A stretch of 64,000 nucleotides of DNA from Isoetes taiwanensis. Lineage: Eukaryota > Streptophyta > Lycopodiopsida > Isoetales > Isoetaceae. Of this stretch, positions 43,151 through 55,450 are shown piece by piece. The notes beneath the pieces are model-generated. The model was not told the DNA's origin. It saw only the letters and a program-made list of their open reading frames with translations, and made no database searches. Where the stretch lies: positions 8,000,109-8,064,108 of the forward strand of contig JAJEKV010000004.1 of the NCBI GenBank assembly GCA_021234155.1, in the 5' to 3' direction. Position 1 is the stretch's first letter. Each line of letters opens with the position of its first letter. A program made the translations under genes and the position numbers.

Positions 43151-44564
43151 GTAAGCTTTTATTCTGAGGTCCTATTGATCGAAGCATCAGAGGTTCTGTG
43201 GTTGCTCATTAAATATTGTGTTTGGTCGTTGGGCAATCTGCTTATGAGCGTCTACATTCCATTTTCTGTCGTAGTCTCAGCTGCAAACCTCAGGATTGAT
43301 TTTCAATGCCAGGGTGCGACCTTGTAAAATTTGGGGCTTTGTTTCATGCATCTTCTCTGCCTCGACCTCGATCAAGAAGAGTACAAGCGATTTTGCAAGG
43401 TATCGATCAATGCTTTCACCATATTTTTGCCCGTTCTTTTCTAAGAAGTTACAGTTTCTCAAGTTTTAAAGGCAAGCTTCTAATCATTCAGGTAAGACAT
43501 CACCAAATTTTCCTCTTGTTATTCAGACGAAAGCACCAAGCAGATTTCGGCTCGCTCATGTTGTTAAGATTGCTTTCTTTTTTATAGGGCTGAGCTATTA
43601 TGCTCATGGTTTCCTAGGCTCAAGTAAAACTTCCAATGTCTGCTTCTATAAAAGCAGCGATACTGGCCCACATACTAGTATGGTTATGATGTTCATATTT
43701 ATTTCCTTCTCTTATTACCATGCCAGATCATATTTGCTTTCTAAAGGGTACATATATCCGACCACTAATCAGAAATTTTTTGTAATATGAGCACTTGTAC
43801 CAGCACCATCTATCAAATCTTGGCCCAAAAACAACTCTCTTGACTTGTCCAAAATTTGCTTATCTTGGATAAACCACAATCTTATATAGATAATCTTGAT
43901 GTGCTTCCCAATGTTGCTACATCCGTTTTCATCTTCAAAGCTTGTGGCAGTTGCAAAACAAGACTCAACAAGATGCATTGTTGGCAGTGCCATGATCCAT
44001 GTGCATGTGTTTCAGTTGTGGAGGCACATGTTGTCATAAGCTGAAATTGGGAAAAATATTTGTCACAGGAGGTCCATCTGTCTACAGTTCTCAACTATTC
44101 CCTTTTTTTGCTAGGTGTTTTCGTAAAGAAGCTATTTCTGACAGGTATCATATTTTAGCAATTTATTTAGTCTTTCAAGTGATGATGATGTGTAAGTTTG
44201 TCTAGTGAATTTATCTAGTAGGCTATCTAGCATGTTTCACAATGCTTTTTTTATTGTAAAGGCCGGGGTACTTTTAAGGTTATTCTTCTTTACCAAGTTC
44301 GGAGCATATTGTCATATAAATAGTTTCCCATGGTTGCAGCTTATGTCTGCTGTAAAATAAGCTGGAAGAAACCTGGGTTATACTTGACAAAAACCTGGTA
44401 GGATTATGGCCTTTTGAAATGAAATGCTAATAGCATTTGCAGAGATTGAAGAAATTGATCTAGATTCTTTGAAAAAATGCACTTTGAAGGCTTTATATTT
44501 GCTTACAGTCATGCAGGCAATCAGATGTTTCAGCTTTGCAGGTTCTCATGCTCCTCCGCAAAAG
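43151..44564. other. No gene recognised
   Basis: No exon of an NPF C-terminal half could be found here, although this is where it should lie. AT-rich. Confidence 0.4.
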
Positions 44565-44655
44565 AATATTGCCATCAAGATTCAGAGTGATGTAGAATAT
44601 TGCCGTCGAGATTCAGAGTGATGTAGAATATTGCCATCGAGATTCAGAGTGATTT
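44565..44655. repeat. 31-bp tandem repeat, three copies
   Basis: Units contain GCC(A/G)TC(A/G)AGATTCAGAGTG followed by ATGTAGAATATT. Confidence 0.9.
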
Positions 44656-44995
44656 ATTTTCTCTTTAGCATAAACAAAATGTTGCAAGAGATGCCTTTAT
44701 GAGAAGTCTAGTTTGTATATAAGACACGAAGGCATAATTCCAACTTGTGATATGGCATAAGGAATAAAAATGCTTCTATAATACCATTTTCTTTGTATAT
44801 GTTACTTTATATATCATGTAACTATGATCATGATGCTATCACACTACCATTTATTAGGTCATTATGCTAGACAGTTAATGAATGAGCAACTCGTTCTTCA
44901 TTTAGATGTCGAGGAGGGTTTTGCATTTGTTTGGCAAAAGCTTTCCACTTGTGCAATGACTAAGGATTTAGTTTAAGCCTCCACAACTTTGGTTT

Positions 44996-45225
44996 AGATC
45001 TATATGCTCCCCTTTAAGCTTCTAGTTCTTGAGTTGCATAGCAAGCCATCACTTGTGTTGTGCAATGTACAAATTTTAATTAAGCTACAAGTTTCACCTT
45101 TGAAACCATTAGATCTATATGCTCCCCTTTAAACTTCTAGTTCTTGAGTTGCATAGCAAGCCATCACTTGTGTTGTGCAATGTACAAATTTTAATTAAGC
45201 TACAAGTTTCATCTTTGAAACCATT
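44996..45225. repeat. Tandem duplication of 115 bp
   Basis: 44996-45110 and 45111-45225 are almost identical, each starting AGATCTATATGCTCCCCTTT. Confidence 0.95.
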
Positions 45226-46605
45226 TAATAATGCATGAATGTAGATCCTTAAATGATGGTAAGATGCAACTTTTGAGGCAACTTACTAAGAGACAACGCT
45301 TTTGTTCTCATGTGTGATCATTGGATCACAAAATAAGCCCTGGAATATACCAAATCAAGGATGGAGGAATTTACACCTCACACCTCTGTATAGCACAACA
45401 CTACCCATACGGCATCAAATATGTATGGGGATATCTCCCAACAAGTAAACGTTGCAACCATTGTTGCCAAAGCAAAGCTGCAGAGCTTTGGTTTCATTGG
45501 CATAGAATGTGTAGCACGTGGTGCATCGGACAAATTTAAAGAAATGGAAAGAGAAAGAACCCAAACCATTCCACAATATATTCCTACAACTCTAACACAG
45601 AGTGGCATACAAAACAAATGCAGCACAACAGATTACAGGGAAGATGTCCACGATTGCTGAAGGATGATTTAGGTATTACAATGCACATAAAACACATGGA
45701 AGGATGCATGTTTGTCGCCTCTCTAGGAAGCGACATTGTGCAAGCTGGTGGACGCTATGTACTCCAAAAATCCAATCCTGCCTTTCGACATCACGAACCT
45801 TACTCCCCCTTTTCGTCCTCGTCCTGGGGTGGTTCATATGCATCAATCATATATCAAAATGGCTTAAAATATTGTGAGTACTGAGAACTGTTGTGATTGT
45901 GCCTGCAAGATATAAAACACGTACAGACATTTCTACAACATTAAACTAATTGAGGGGCACTTGTGGACGGGCTTGTACATGAATGTAGGGGACCTACAAA
46001 CTGATTGTAAGAACATGGTAGGAGTCTACTTTAATTTAAATATAGATTGTGAAAACATGACTTCACGGTTTGATTTAGGCCACTTCACCCTCAAAAAACT
46101 AGAGGGCAACCCTCCGTGCGCAGCACCTTGTTTCTTCTTTTTATGGTTTCAAACTATTTTGATGCTTTTTTTTTCTTGCATGCAGGTCCGGGATGTTGTT
46201 TCGTGCACGCAGGTGGGGATACAGGTCATGCAAAGATTCAGAAAGTTATTCTTGGCAAGTTATTCTTGGATATAAGATGCGAGTTTGCTTGCTTCTGCTG
46301 CAACGGAGAAGGGATACAGAAAGGCCAGGCCGGACTTGCAGAAGTAAAGTGAAAAAAGAAAGGGAAGCCAATGCTACATTTTCATTAGAATAGCCTCCGT
46401 TTTTCTTCTTGTATCTCTCTATTTTCTTCTTTTTCTGTTTGTATCTCTCTGTTCCTTTCTGTATACAGACGCTACTGTGTAAGATTTCTGTGTAAAAACT
46501 AGTGTTTATTTTTGGAACTGTTGTAGCCTGTAAATATCTGTATGTGCGGAATTGGCTTCCCACTTTCCATTCCGGATTGTAGGGATATGCCACATATCTT
46601 CAGAC
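45226..46605 (+). other. Unassigned transcribed-looking region
   Basis: Frames at 45421-45660 and 46116-46393 are unrecognised. From 46390 the sequence is T-rich and ends in a run of 18 A at 46606-46623, like the 3' end of a polyadenylated transcript copied into DNA. No retrogene body was recognised upstream. Confidence 0.3.
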
Positions 46606-46752
46606 AAAAAAAAAAAAAAAAAACCCAGCCTGAACTAGCAAAAGCTAGACCAGCCATCTGCCTTGGTCAATCCCTTAACAGTATTATCAATCCAGACGAA
46701 GATAAATCCAAGTCTTTGGTACTTGTGATCCAATAGTCAAATCCCTTTTGTC

Positions 46753-46898
46753 ATAGAACAAATACAGCCAATGCAAAACCATGTTCCATTAAGAACCATG
46801 TCTAAATAAGAGGACTTGAAGACAAATAGAACAAATACAGCCAATGCAAAACCATGTTCCATTAAGAACCATGTCTAAATAAGAGGACTTGAAGACAA
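46753..46898. repeat. Tandem duplication of 73 bp
   Basis: 46753-46825 and 46826-46898, each beginning ATAGAACAAATACAGCCAAT. Confidence 0.95.
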
Positions 46899-48319
46899 AG
46901 TTTATCTCTATCACAAGAAAGACAAGCTTGCATACAAGCCAATGCTACAAAAACATATTGAACAACTGCAAACCAAAGCCAGAGTTCTGCCCAAGGGTAA
47001 TTTCCTTTCAATCATGCATGGTCAAGTACATGGCATTCTGGTTTTATTTTTGCATCACAATGCAAAGTAAAGCTACATTTCCTCCTTCACTGCTCTGAAC
47101 CACAGTAATTTTTCCATTACACGCTGCTTGCCAAGTTTGCCTGCAACATTATATCTTCTTCTCTTCAAGTATATAAATAGCAAACATGCCTATAATTCAG
47201 AAAATGCATGTATCACTCATGTGCCATGTTTGATTAGGATGCTATATTTTCATGCAATGCACTACTCAGGAGATAACACATGATACAACCTGTACAAGTT
47301 GATATGACTAGATATACTGCAACACCAAGATATATTTAAATTTATGCACATCATTTTTTCAGTACACATTACTTATACCTCAATCTTTTATCTGTTACAC
47401 CTCTTAATATATGCAGCATAACACATTTGCATAGGATGCTGCCCTTTTTTTTAAATACACATCCTTAGGATAATTTTCCTTTTTCAATCATTCTCTATAT
47501 TACATGCTCAATGGCCAAGCCCATGCATTTTAACATATGCTGCATGACGAATTTGCATGCATGTTTAGAAATTTTGCATCACCCATGACCGCCTACAGAT
47601 CATGTAATAAACTTATGCTGAGATCTATGTCCAGAGCCAGTTTCAAAGAAAATCTATATTCCTTACCATATATGACAACTTGCTTTTCACAATATTATGC
47701 AATTTAAGTAGCAATTAGATGTATAGCCCATCCTTCAGAGACCTGTCCTATTAATTTGTCTCAGCCGGTAGGCTTTTCCGACCTTGCTTATTATCTCATA
47801 AAATAGACTAGATACAACCTGTGATTTCTTTTGTAAAAATGAAGTCATAAAGAACCTTTTCAAAATGTTGCCATGTCTTGAAATGTAGAACTTGTCTTCA
47901 GCTTTGTAACTCCATTCCATATTCTAGCAAATCCATCAAACTAGCAGCAAAAAAATGACAAGGGTAGGAGAGGTCCGGTACCTGCAGCCAAACATCATGA
48001 CATTAGCAATAAATTGGTAATGCATGAAGGGCCAAAAGGTACAATGGAGCCTCTCGGTTTATAGCCGATCAGCCCTTGTAACCTTTTTGCCCAGTTAGTA
48101 GAACCTGCTAGAATTGTATTTAAACTTCATAAGTAAAGAGTGCAGAATGCATTGGTGAAGAAACTAACTTGTACTTCCTTTTAGCATATTGCAAACAGAT
48201 GTATTACATTTGATCAACACTGTTGTAGCTTAGATAATGCATAGACTCTACAAACCATTAAAGAGATACCTGGATTTCGTCCTTGATATGAAGAAAATCC
48301 TTCATACTGTTGTATTTCA
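46899..48319. other. No gene recognised
   Basis: AT-rich, no supported frame. Confidence 0.35.
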
Positions 48320-48934
48320 TCAGGAATAGTCAAATCTTTTGTTGTAAGATACTCCAGTATCCAGATCTTTAGCACCAGATCTGTTGGCATAAGATCCTTT
48401 AGATGCACTTGTTTTCCTACTTAAATATGCAGCATTTTTTTGTAGATCTCTCATTGTGCAGAGGCTCTCAAGGTAATCAGCCAGGGAATACAGGCAAATA
48501 ATTCTTCCTCCCAAAAGGGGCGTGCCGTCTTTCAATGTTCCTCCTCTGGGCCGAAATTGAAGGGCATGCAATCTGGAACATGTTCCTCCCTCATTTTTAT
48601 GGCGTAAATGTAAAAATGGATATCCAAATGCTTGTAATATCTTTGAAATCTTCCATTTGTGCTAAACTGATGTTTCAAGTTGATTCCTTACTCCATTTTC
48701 GACCTGTGCACAAGGTTTGCACAAGGTTTTGACTAAGAGCAATGGATCAAAGACCAGCCAGGGAATGTGCTTACCATACTTCTGGAATAGATAACGACGG
48801 TCAAGCGTGAGAGTAAAGTCCTCAGATTTCTTCCAGAGATCCACTGCCCTGTGGTAGTTCGCTGTTGTATTCCCCCCGTGTAGGGTTCGGCCAGTGTACA
48901 ATTTGAAGCTCAAGCATATATCTTCCATTTCCAT
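48320..48934 (-). CDS. Unrecognised minus-strand exons
   Basis: Two frames, 48934-48662 (ICLSFKLYTGRTLHGGNTTA, DLWKKSEDFTLTLDRRYLFQ) and 48571-48320 (LYSLADYLESLCTMRDLQKN), have protein-like composition. I do not recognise a family. They lie downstream, in transcription direction, of the RT gene at 51656-53734 and might be further exons of that locus or of the same mobile element, but no splice chain could be proved. Confidence 0.25.
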
Positions 48935-50679
48935 ATATTAAGTTTTTACACAGCCTTTATCACAAAGGGCTTTTAGTGCTACACATTTTAATGGTTCCTT
49001 TTATATTCTACATGGGGCAATCCTCACACAGGGTCTCTGGAACACAGGTCATTCCTCAATTTTCTTTTTGAAACAAGCTCCATTATAGCCTCCATAAGGG
49101 GCATCTAAATATAATCTATAGTATTTCCATAATAGTTTCTTATTATTTAAAATAGGCATAGTAGATAGCTTATTATAGTGGTGTAGGCCATATATATAAA
49201 TATGAAGCTACATCCATACCCTGGTTTGCAATAAATGCCCTACTACAAATTCCTGTATCATTGTTTGCAATAGCAAAATTTATGGAAATGATATCTAGAA
49301 ATTTCCTATCATATAAAATAGGCATATTCGTAATTAAAAAAAAAAAAAACCCTTAATCTGTTCAACGAACAGACTATCATCCGCTATAGACCTTAGAAGG
49401 TAAATAGTAGATCCATTTGCAGCCTTAAACATATTCAGGTCTATGTTTAAGCCAGGACATGATATCATGCAAAAAAAATCTATTTATGTCCATACCAATA
49501 AGTTTACCTTAATAAAAGAAATGCATATCTGATCAGTTAATGTACATTCAATCATTCATTATATCTTTTCTGCAGAATACAGAACTGCTAATGATAGTTA
49601 TGATATTAAATCACAATGTGCTAAAGAAATGAACAGATCATGGTATTTACCTTGTGTTTGCTGTCATAAATCACAATATTTACAAATCTTACAACAGTTT
49701 TTACAATATAACAAATGTACCATCCTTTGTCATCCCAAATACTTGTCCAACAAGAACAGAATATTGAGTATAGAGCAAAGAAGCCAGTTACCTGCAGTAG
49801 AACCAAAGGACAGTTAGCCTTAATCAGGGTAAGAGCCTAAGCTACTAGCAGGTAAGCAAAGGTTTCTTTGAGGTTATCCCCCTTCACTATAACAATATTC
49901 CAGCCAAATGCAAAATGAAAGGATCTCTATTAGTAGACTAGCTAGTTAGGTCTGTGCAACAAACTTTACAAAACCTCCATCCTAGTCTATGGATGTTTTT
50001 ACATCAGATCTACTTCTATCAGATCTAAATCAGAAAGTACTATCATACTAATGTCTACCACATATAATAGCTCAGATGTAGTTCAGTTTCCAGCTTTAAA
50101 ATCTAATGGCCAAATGCCTCTATTAACTATATTTATCTTCAAGCATTTTTATCAGCATACACAAAAGAAAGGGTTTCGAGATCACACCCTGCCAGATCAA
50201 AACCAAAATCAGAGGTACTTTTCATCACCCTGCTAAGTCCCTACTACTCCCATGAAAAAAACATAATCATAATTCTAGACAAAAATTAACAGTGAAGCCT
50301 ATGGCCAAATGTTATCATGTGCATTATTCATCTTTATCATCATAAAGAGCAAGGTTAACAAATCAGAGATCTTAATCTTACTGCATCTAAATCTACATCA
50401 AATGTATTTTACAACCTCTTGCCAAGCCACTTAATAAATCCTAGAAAAAACAATTATAGAGCTAGAAAAAGATATCAGTATTTTCTTTCTTGATATCAGG
50501 CCATGAATCAGACTTGAAACTTCCCTAATATACCAGATTTCAAGATTAACTAAAGGTTTAAGAAGACCAATATCCTTTCCTAATTTTTCCAATCATGGGC
50601 TTAAAGAACATCCAACTCTAACAATAAATTTATTCCTATGTATTTATCCACTAATTACTATAGGTATTTAGAGATTAGA
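48935..50679. other. No gene recognised
   Basis: Contains an A13-type run near 49339. Otherwise nothing identifiable. Confidence 0.35.
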
Positions 50680-51251
50680 CTATCCAGACCTTAGATGGAT
50701 GCCCAATGGCAATAGGATTTTCATGTTGAGTCGCTCCATTTGAGCTGCAATTCCATTGTTGTATGTGAAATCTTCCCCTGTTTCTTTGTATGAAGATTTG
50801 CCATTGTTCTCCTCTTCAGTGTAAATCCCTTTGCCAATGGCTATGCCATCAGCCACAAAATCACTCTGCTTATCCTCCTCATGCTCAGCCCCTTTACCCA
50901 AATCGCTTCCTATACATCTTTGCAGAGTAATAAACAGATTTATGGTACTGAAAAATCTTCTTACCTCCACTTCCCTTCAATTTTTCCTCAGCTATCCTTT
51001 TCTTTGTGGCATTATTCAGATCCCCTTTCTTTCTGCCCATTGATAGGGCCTTTATGATCCGCCAGCAAGAGTATGGAACTATCCCTGACCATGCCATCCC
51101 TTGTGAAATCCGAAGTCTTATAAGGACACAGCGTGTCCTTAATACCGACTGTTCCAGTCTGGTAGGCATCATGCCTTTGTAAGTCCTCTACTCTATCGAT
51201 CACTTCTACGATCACTTCTGCTGATCTCATCCTTTCCCTTGTCGTTCTCAT
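50680..51251 (-). CDS. Unrecognised minus-strand exons next to the RT gene
   Basis: A frame around 51040-50966 reads MGRKKGDLNNATKKRIAEEK before a GTAAGA donor. After a short intron 50920-50680 continues with an acidic segment (SDLGKGAEHEEDKQSDFVAD) and ends RLNMKILLPLGIHLRSG. A second frame, 51251-51012 (RMRSAEVIVEVIDRVEDLQR), overlaps. Composition suggests real coding exons, but the family and splice pattern are unknown. Confidence 0.3.
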
Positions 51252-51655
51252 GATTTCCTTGCCAGGTATTTTGCCCTAAAAATTTTTTCCGAAATGTTAA
51301 CCTTGCATTATGCCCTTTACGTCATTGTTTGCCTTCATTATGCAAATGTCTAGTAATGTCTTTAAAAATTAAACTAATTAACCCATATCATGAAACCTTT
51401 ATAGTTAGCTTTTATTTATACAACATCCTTGGACCATATAACCCATTACAATGTGTTCATACCCTTGCAGATTTACCCTGCCCATATTGATAGCATAAAG
51501 CCAATTTCAATAAAAAATCCTGCCTCCTACCGTAGGTCAGGTGGGCCAAATCATTTACAAATTCCTGGTATCAACAAGGCGAGTAGGGCCTTGTTGAACC
51601 CAAGGCCCTACTCTACCTATATTGCTAACCTCTTCAAGAAAAACAGCGAACAGTA

Positions 51656-53734
51656 TTAACCATGTACTAACCTCTTAAGGAATCTGATCATGTCCTGCAG
51701 GTCATATAGTGTACCTGGAAAGCATTCCTCTTGCAGAGTATTTAGTACCATTTGTGAGAGCTTGACCTGATTAAAACCATTATTTGCAAACGTCTCAATC
51801 AAGTTATATATGTCCCCAGCTGCTGATAGAGCATCCGAATGTGCATATACGTATGGCATAACTTGGGAGATAATCACCTTAGAAGCCTGTTTGAAAGGTC
51901 TACAGCTGTGTGCCCATATGAACTTATTAACTGTAAATGGTAGCTTGCTTCTTTTATCATACCTACTCATGTGGAAAATACCCCTTCCCTGATCTGTTAC
52001 AGAAATTGAAAGGTTGAGGAAACTGCACTTACTTCCAAACCGAGAGTTATCCTTCGTGCTTGTTTGATACTTGGTTTCATCTTTGATTCCTAAGAAGTTC
52101 AGATTATATATTGTGTGTTCAGCACCAATGGTTAAAAACTCCATGACATTCCCACCATTTATGACATTAAGGTCATCAATATACCTCGCAGCGTTCTGGA
52201 ATCTATATATATCTGAATATTTACCAGCTTGAGCAAGTCCAAGAATAAATCTGAGTTCAAACCATGCCAAATATATGTTGCACCATGCTGGGCTACTGGA
52301 GAAGCCCATCGGTATTCCCTTGGTTTGCCTCCAGATGCTATCACCCATTTGGATAAAACAATTACTGAGGAGCCAGGCATTCATCTTTTTAAATAAGTCC
52401 CTAGGGATTAGTTTCCAACTCACATTTTCTTTATCCTTGGACGATCTTACCCATTTAACGTTGATGCCATCTTTCTTGTTTTTGACCAGCAGGTCAAAAA
52501 GTCTGTTTTTCTCCATTTGGAATTCCCAAATAATATCCGCAGTTTCATTGAGAATTTCAATTATTCCTTCCTCTCCATAGAGTGGTATATTCTCGTAGCA
52601 TTTCATGATGTCTGCAGCAAAGACATCATGTACTCTTTTTGGCATATTCAAGACCACATCATAAGCTGATTTGATCATCCAGCACGCATTGATCTTTTTT
52701 ACACTCCATAATCTGTATTTGGCTGTCATGTGAAAGCATATATCTGGCCATACCCTGATGAAATCATTCAAAATAGCTGTGATTAAACTTGCTATTTCCA
52801 TATACATTGTGTTATGCGCATTCGTCAGCCAACGGTACTCACCCTTGTGTTCCTTGTATATGGCCATTAAATATGGCAAAGTTTTATTCTCTATCTGTAT
52901 ATCCCCAACAAGTTCGGTAATGTCCTGTGCACACTGATTCTTTACGTTTTCTGGAGAAAAGTTAACTTTTTCAAAGTCGTCACTCATTAGTCTTTTCAAT
53001 GCCATGTCAAGAATGTGTCTTGGACATATGAAAACAGCATTATTTGCTGCCTTGTCCAGGCCAGCTACATACAGGTTTTTATTTAGCCAACAGATGTTTT
53101 TTGCCACACCTGGGTCCTGCCAGAGGAATCTCTTTGTCTGTAGATTATTTTTGAGGTCAATAACCTCAGTCCTGGCAATTGTCACTAGCATGGTGGTGAT
53201 ATTCTTGATATCCAGATCATTGAGATCAAGCAGGTCATATTTATGTGCCGCAAAGAATTTTCCACACATCTTTTCAAATTCATATGTGAATTCCTGGAGG
53301 TTTAAAGCCTGGTCTGGTATATGGTTAAGGCCATATTCAAATGCCATTCTGAGTTTTGGACAATGAATAATGTCCAGATTCGTTGTTCTGATGTGGCCAA
53401 TCCTGTGGTCTATAAATTTTGCCAGATTAGGATTATTGCATGGGCACTTGTTGGCATTTCCATTGGCGAATACCATAAAGGGCTTATACACTTTATCCCT
53501 TAGCTGCTGTATGTACTTCCATGCAAAAATGGTTCTGTCCACAATGTCAGTTCCTTTGTCTTGTAATACCTCGTACATAACTGTATGGAAGATTCTTCTG
53601 GTATTAAATCCATCCAAAGCTTTGGATAAAAATTTCATGTGCACAATCTGTGCGTCCATCTCCCTTGTTTTGCTACTTAGATGCCTTGTCTTATTAATGT
53701 CCTTAACTATCGATCTGGTCACCATATTCGTAAC
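51656..53734 (-). CDS. Penelope-like reverse transcriptase without visible endonuclease
   Basis: A single open exon of 689 residues from the ATG at 53725. The exon starts at an AG acceptor at 53735-53736. N-terminal CPCNNPNLAKFIDHRIGHIR-TTNLDII block at 94-120, DKAANNAVFICPR near 224-236, RT block 1-2 YKEHKGEYRWLTNAHNT (290-306), block A VFAADIMKCYENIPL (368-382), block B QTKGIPMGFSSSPAWCNIYL (467-486), catalytic block C ARYIDDLNVI (513-522), and FLGIKDE/KCSFLNLSI (544-574). Y-x-N-I-P in block A and K-x-H-K with R-x-L are typical of Penelope-like and rvt-type RTs rather than LTR or LINE RTs. No GIY-YIG endonuclease is seen. All catalytic Asp are present and no stop occurs, unlike every other RT in this window. 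The C-terminus could instead splice out at AG|GTTAGT near 51671. Confidence 0.75.
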   Translation of the reverse strand, partial: VTNMVTRSIVKDINKTRHLSSKTREMDAQIVHMKFLSKALDGFNTRRIFHTVMYEVLQDKGTDIVDRTIFAWKYIQQLRDKVYKPFMVFANGNANKCPCNNPNLAKFIDHRIGHIRTTNLDIIHCPKLRMAFEYGLNHIPDQALNLQEFTYEFEKMCGKFFAAHKYDLLDLNDLDIKNITTMLVTIARTEVIDLKNNLQTKRFLWQDPGVAKNICWLNKNLYVAGLDKAANNAVFICPRHILDMALKRLMSDDFEKVNFSPENVKNQCAQDITELVGDIQIENKTLPYLMAIYKEHKGEYRWLTNAHNTMYMEIASLITAILNDFIRVWPDICFHMTAKYRLWSVKKINACWMIKSAYDVVLNMPKRVHDVFAADIMKCYENIPLYGEEGIIEILNETADIIWEFQMEKNRLFDLLVKNKKDGINVKWVRSSKDKENVSWKLIPRDLFKKMNAWLLSNCFIQMGDSIWRQTKGIPMGFSSSPAWCNIYLAWFELRFILGLAQAGKYSDIYRFQNAARYIDDLNVINGGNVMEFLTIGAEHTIYNLNFLGIKDETKYQTSTKDNSRFGSKCSFLNLSISVTDQGRGIFHMSRYDKRSKLPFTVNKFIWAHSCRPFKQASKVIISQVMPYVYAHSDALSAAGDIYNLIETFANNGFNQVKLSQMVLNTLQEECFPGTLYDLQDMIRFLKRLVHG

Positions 53735-54106
53735 CTACAAATACAGCAGTAGTTTAGAATTTGTTCAGTGTGTTCATGTGTGACATAATCCCAATGCACA
53801 GGGGTATTTTTATGGGGCCAATTAGCTTCCATCAAATTCTATATTCATAAAAGAAAGGCCAGACCTGTCCATATAACGGTACATCCCTGAGGTTCTACAT
53901 CAAGTACCTAAGGATAAGAATATATGAAACCCAAATAGGCTTTCCTATAATTCTGGTTTTCAAATAGTATACTGTTATTGCAAGGTTCAGATGAACCTAA
54001 TGGCCGAATGGCATTTTGTATTTCTTATAGCTTTTATATTTTCCAGAAAAGGCCCTTGGCCTTGAACAAGTATAAGTTCATACATCGGGATTATCATCCA
54101 ACTTAC

Positions 54107-54212
54107 CAGCATCAAATCCATAATCTGATTTAGCTACAGAATGCCCTTTGCTGCTTATATGCCTCTTCATGTTAATATCCTTTACTATCAGTTTGGTCAC
54201 CTCGATTGTAAC
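54107..54212 (-). CDS. Repeated 5' exon of the RT locus, copy B
   Basis: Bounded by CTGTAG|GTTACA and |GTAAGT. Reads VTKLIVKDINMKRHISSKGH and SVAKSDYGFDA, closely matching the start of the RT exon (VTRSIVKDINKTRHLSSK). Confidence 0.6.
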
Positions 54213-54460
54213 CTACAGACACAGTAATTGTTAGAAAGGATTTTCTGGTAGGCATATGCTCCTCAAGACTAAATACTACGAATTAAAACTCAGTTTTCAT
54301 AATCGCAAGCTTTAAGAAAACAGAAAACTATTGCATCAAAAGGTTGAGTTCAAATGAATCTGATGGCCTCTTGGCAGTTTACATTTCCTACCAATCATTA
54401 TATTTCCTACACAAAGCCCATGACCATGCAGAAGTAAGTACAGAATACCAATCCAATTAC

Positions 54461-54584
54461 CAGCATCTGAGCTAAATTCTGATTTAGGTAAGGACTGCAA
54501 TTTTCTAAGTAGAGGTCCTACGTTATTAGTATTCTTACTCTCAATCAGGTCATCCAACAGATAACCTATAAGAACTTGTCTCAT
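54461..54584 (-). CDS. Repeated 5' exon of the RT locus, copy C (diverged)
   Basis: Reads MRQVLIGYLLDDLIESKNTN and LPKSEFSSDAG before GTAATT. The end (KSEFSSDAG) matches the ends of copies B and D. Confidence 0.5.
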
Positions 54585-55280
54585 TCTATTTTGTCCATTG
54601 TATTTAAGACCCTATTCTGAGGTACAGAGTTTTTCTGGTCACTATTTGCCACTTTCCTGATAGGTATCTATTGGGGAGGGAGACTAGATGCTTTGTTATA
54701 GTCTATATCCCTATCTCAACGCAGGTCTGCATCATGCTCCTCAGAAATAGCTTTCATACAATGCAAATTTTCAGCAAAACAGCATATTATTGCATAGAAT
54801 CGCTGGGTTCAAACAAACCCTAGGGCCAAATGTCATGGGATTATCCTCTAACTTATCAAATTATGTCATTCGTCTGATTCAGCCATAAACTCCAGTTTGT
54901 TGGTCATATCGCATTTTGCCTTGCTATTAGAGCTCTCAACAATTCATGCAGTCTGTTATTGCAAACAGGGGTGGCAGGTTGTCCCCTAGTTTCCCAGACT
55001 CCTCTAGGGCCCCATTTTGCTTCCATCTACTCATGTACTCATAAAAGGGGAAGTGCCAGGGTAGTCTATATAACAGTATATCCCTGAGGTTCTACATCAA
55101 GTTCTTAGGGAACAGATTAAAGGAATCCTAGATAAGCTTCCAAATAACTCTATTTTTCAAATAACATAGTGCTATTATATGGGTCAGATGGCATTTTCTT
55201 CTAACATTTATGTTTTGCAGAAAAATCCCTTGGCCATGAAAAAGTATAAATTGACATGTTGGGATAATCGTCCAACTTAC

Positions 55281-55377
55281 CATCTTCAGATCCATATTCT
55301 GATTTAGCTACAGAATGCCGTTTGCTATTTAGATGTCTCATCATGCCAATTCCTTTCCCAATCAATCCGTTCACCAT
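55281..55377 (-). CDS. Repeated 5' exon of the RT locus, copy D
   Basis: Reads MVNGLIGKGIGMMRHLNSKR and HSVAKSEYGSEDG before a GTAAGT donor at 55280-55275. Confidence 0.55.
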
Positions 55378-55450
55378 AATTTTTACTAACATAGAAGAGG
55401 TGCCATATTGATCTGTAAAACCTTGCCAAACCTTGCCAAACCTTGCCAAT

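Larger units (their letters stand above)
53820..55280. repeat. Degenerate tandem duplication upstream of the RT
   Basis: Non-coding sequence is repeated together with the exons. TCCCTGAGGTTCTACATCAA occurs at about 53885 and 55082, and CCTTGGCC(T/A)TGAA(C/A)AAGTATAA at about 54055 and 55228, roughly 1.19 kb apart. Weaker copies occur at 54320-54470 and 54765-54880. Confidence 0.7.

Noticed and set aside
51656-53734. Telomerase reverse transcriptase
   Set aside because: No TERT-specific T motif or RNA-binding domain recognised. Block B GIPMG and the N-terminal CPC...GHIRTTNLDII block point to a Penelope-like or rvt-type RT.
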